Positions 61,972 to 64,000 of a stretch of 64,000 nucleotides of DNA are shown piece after piece. Numbering within the stretch: position 1 is the stretch's first letter; every line of letters starts with the position of its first letter. The notes under the pieces were generated by a model. That model did not search any database. It had not been told where the DNA came from and saw nothing but the letters and a program-made list of their open reading frames with translations. The position numbers and the translations under genes are program-made. Source of the stretch: an uncultured Pedobacter sp. (GTDB lineage Bacteria; Bacteroidota; Bacteroidia; Sphingobacteriales; Sphingobacteriaceae); contig NZ_CAJYOJ010000079.1 of NCBI RefSeq assembly GCF_913776295.1, positions 62,001 to 126,000 of the forward strand, read 5' to 3'.

Positions 61972-64000
61972 ATGAAGAAATATACATATACTGTATTAAG
62001 CTCAATATTTTTATTAATAGCCTGTATCCATCCTGCGCATTCGCAACCTAAAAAACAGCCTGTCGATTATGTTAATCCTTACATTGGCAACATCAGCCAC
62101 TTACTTGTACCCACATACCCCACCGTTCATTTACCTAACAGCTTATTAAGGGTTTATCCGGAGCGTGATAACTTTACCAGTAATACCATACACGGTTTGC
62201 CCGTTGTGGTTACCAGTCACCGCGGCAGCTCGGCCTTTAATTTAAGTCCTTTTCAGGGCGATCTTAATAATGCGGGTAAAGTCATTTCCTATGGTTACGA
62301 TAATGAAGTGATTAAACCTTACTACTACCAGGTCGATCTTGATGATTATGGAATCCATGTACAATTTGCACCATCTCACCAGTCAGGGATATATTCGCTC
62401 CATTTCTCGCAAACCAACGTTCCGGCCTATCTGATTTTAAATACGAGAAACGGCGAATTAAGGGTAAGCCAAAATGTGGTAAGCGGTTTTCAAAAGCTAG
62501 ATAACAACACTAAGGTTTATCTTTATTTAGAAACAGATCTGAAACCTGTTGAATCAGGTACGCACCGTGGCAATAATATCAATTCGGCACAACAATCAAC
62601 TTCCGGCCGGGATGCTCATCTTATTTTAAAATTTCCTGCTCAAACGCGTGAGATCAGGACACGCTACGGTATATCATTTATCAGTGTAGAACAGGCGAAG
62701 AACAATCTCCGTCGCGAAATAAAGGATTATAACCTGAACCAGGTGGCACAAACGGGAAAAAATATCTGGAATGCCACGCTTGGAAAAATTCTGGTAACGG
62801 GTACGGATGAAACTGCCAAAACCATATTTTATACCTCCCTTTACCGCACCTATGAGCGGATGATCAACCTATCTGAAGATGGAAAATATTTTAGCGCTTT
62901 TGATGGAAAGGTACATAATGATAATGGTTTGCCGTTTTTTACCGACGACTGGATTTGGGATACCTATCGGGCAACACATCCGCTCCGCGTAATTATTGAG
63001 CCCAAAATGGAAAGTAATATGATTAATTCCTACCTGCGAATGGCTGAACAGATGACCGACCATTGGATGCCAACTTTTCCGGAGGTAACCGGCGATAGCC
63101 GGAGGATGAACAGCAATCATGGTGTGGCTACTATCATTGATGCCTACAATAAAGGCTTGAGAGGTTTTAATCTTGAAGAAGCCTACCAGTATTGTAAAGC
63201 GGCCATTACCGAAAAAACCCTTGCCCCATGGTCGTCAAAAAAAGCAGGTGTTTTAGATCAGTTTTTTAAAGACAAGGGCTATTTTCCTGCTCTACCTGAA
63301 GGCGAAAAAGAAACCGCAGCAGAAGTTCACGGTTTTGAAAAACGCCAACCCATTGCCGTAACCCTGGGCACTGTTTATGATGAATGGTGCCTAGGCAATA
63401 TTGCACAGCAATTAGGTAAAACCGAAGAGGCAAAACATTTTTTAGATAAAAGTACGAGCTACCACACCGTTTTTAATCCGGAAACCAGGTTTTTTCATCC
63501 CAAGGATGCCGAAGGTAATTTTATTAAACCGCTGGATTACCGTTTTTCAGGCGGACTTGGTGCCAGAGAAACCTACGATGAAAATAACGGCTGGCTCTAC
63601 CGTTGGGATGTACTGCACAACATCGGCGATCTGGTGAATATGATGGGCGGCAAACAGGCCTTCGTTGATGAACTGGAGAAAATGTATAATACCCCGCTGG
63701 GAAAAAGCAGGTTTGATTTTTATTCACAGCTGCCCGACCATACCGGCAACGTTGGTCAGTTCTCTATGGGAAATGAGCCAGCCATGCATATTCCGTACCT
63801 GTATAATTATGCCGGACAGCCATGGAGAACACAAAAACGGGTAAGAAACTTACTCACCCAGTGGTTCCGTAATGACCTGATGGGAATTCCCGGAGATGAA
63901 GATGGCGGCGGACTTACTTCTTTTGTGGTATTTTCGCAGATGGGTTTTTACCCGATAACCCCGGGCTTACCCATGTACGTAATTGGTAGCCCCACCTTTG
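61972..64000 (+). CDS. GH92 family alpha-1,2-mannosidase, 3' end missing
   Basis: The ATG at 61972 opens a frame of 676 codons that runs off the window end. Signal peptide MKKYTYTVLSSIFLLIACIH (with cleavage near AHSQ) followed by VDYVNPYIGN, the standard GH92 start. The N-terminal beta-sandwich contains SPFQGDL and YYYQVDLDDYGIHVQF; the (alpha/alpha)6 domain contains TDDWIWDTYRATHPL (about 325), GNEPAMHIPYLYNYAGQPW (about 600) and GDEDGGGLTSFVVFSQMGFY (about 641-660), with the catalytic acidic residues. GH92 enzymes remove alpha-mannose from host or yeast N-glycans and mannans in the periplasm or on the surface. The family call is firm; linkage preference is not. Confidence 0.95.
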   Translation, partial: MKKYTYTVLSSIFLLIACIHPAHSQPKKQPVDYVNPYIGNISHLLVPTYPTVHLPNSLLRVYPERDNFTSNTIHGLPVVVTSHRGSSAFNLSPFQGDLNNAGKVISYGYDNEVIKPYYYQVDLDDYGIHVQFAPSHQSGIYSLHFSQTNVPAYLILNTRNGELRVSQNVVSGFQKLDNNTKVYLYLETDLKPVESGTHRGNNINSAQQSTSGRDAHLILKFPAQTREIRTRYGISFISVEQAKNNLRREIKDYNLNQVAQTGKNIWNATLGKILVTGTDETAKTIFYTSLYRTYERMINLSEDGKYFSAFDGKVHNDNGLPFFTDDWIWDTYRATHPLRVIIEPKMESNMINSYLRMAEQMTDHWMPTFPEVTGDSRRMNSNHGVATIIDAYNKGLRGFNLEEAYQYCKAAITEKTLAPWSSKKAGVLDQFFKDKGYFPALPEGEKETAAEVHGFEKRQPIAVTLGTVYDEWCLGNIAQQLGKTEEAKHFLDKSTSYHTVFNPETRFFHPKDAEGNFIKPLDYRFSGGLGARETYDENNGWLYRWDVLHNIGDLVNMMGGKQAFVDELEKMYNTPLGKSRFDFYSQLPDHTGNVGQFSMGNEPAMHIPYLYNYAGQPWRTQKRVRNLLTQWFRNDLMGIPGDEDGGGLTSFVVFSQMGFYPITPGLPMYVIGSPTF

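Noticed and set aside
1-64000. CRISPR arrays, tRNA or rRNA genes, transposases
   Set aside because: Looked for repeat-spacer arrays, cloverleaf-like segments and DDE-type transposase motifs by eye; none was convincing.

Overview
The window looks like a chromosomal segment from a Bacteroidota of the Sphingobacteriaceae, most likely Pedobacter or a close relative. The evidence is moderate-to-low GC, very few Shine-Dalgarno sequences, several TAnnTTTG-type -7 promoter elements, a Bacteroidota-type division cluster with a PASTA-bearing FtsI, a Hc1-type histone-like protein, a GH92 mannosidase, and an exosortase of the kind I remember being called XrtY in Pedobacter. The genus is inferred, not proven.

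Layout. Positions 1-2888 (minus strand) hold the front part of a secreted esterase, a 58-residue histone H1-like protein and a PLP-dependent alpha-oxoamine synthase. Positions 3055-19886 (minus) hold a nearly complete division and cell wall (dcw) cluster, transcribed mraZ, rsmH, ftsL-like, ftsI, murE, mraY, murD, ftsW, murG, murC, ftsQ, ftsA, ftsZ. A GxxExxY gene flanked by imperfect inverted repeats sits between ftsW and murG. Three intergenic gaps are filled by degenerate arrays of 7-bp units. Upstream of mraZ are three 10-bp-spaced direct repeats that look like MraZ boxes. A perfect 10-bp inverted repeat carrying two DnaA-box-like words lies between ftsA and ftsZ. Positions 20303-23600 carry pgk, a GNAT acetyltransferase, a DoxX-like membrane protein and a GAPDH.

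Positions 23721-56560 form a large surface polysaccharide locus. A WecA/MraY-like phosphoglycosyltransferase and one GT2 enzyme are on the minus strand. A long plus-strand run follows: Wza-like export lipoprotein, Wzc-like co-polymerase/tyrosine kinase, UpxY-like NusG paralog, asparagine synthase, Wzm/Wzt ABC exporter, about a dozen glycosyltransferases, sugar-modifying enzymes (DegT aminotransferase, cupin, methyltransferases, acetyltransferases), a Wzy-like polymerase, an exosortase and a WcaF-like acetyltransferase, closed by a strong terminator. Many genes overlap their neighbours by 1-30 bases, and several start with TTG or GTG.

The most interesting system is at the edges of this locus. 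Three intact small secreted proteins and one decayed paralog (25789-28088) share a signal peptide, a Gly-Cys just after it, and a C-terminal (C/L)-x-L-D acidic motif, a single membrane helix and a basic tail. This is the three-part layout of exosortase sorting signals. With the exosortase at 55347-55928 they make a candidate exosortase/substrate pair with a PLD-type recognition motif.

Positions 56698-64000 are unrelated accessory and metabolic genes: a small membrane protein, peptidase E, a sugar-type MFS transporter, a conserved secreted protein, a DUF2807 (GIN domain) protein and the first 676 codons of a GH92 alpha-mannosidase that runs off the end. No rRNA, tRNA, CRISPR array or insertion sequence transposase was seen.
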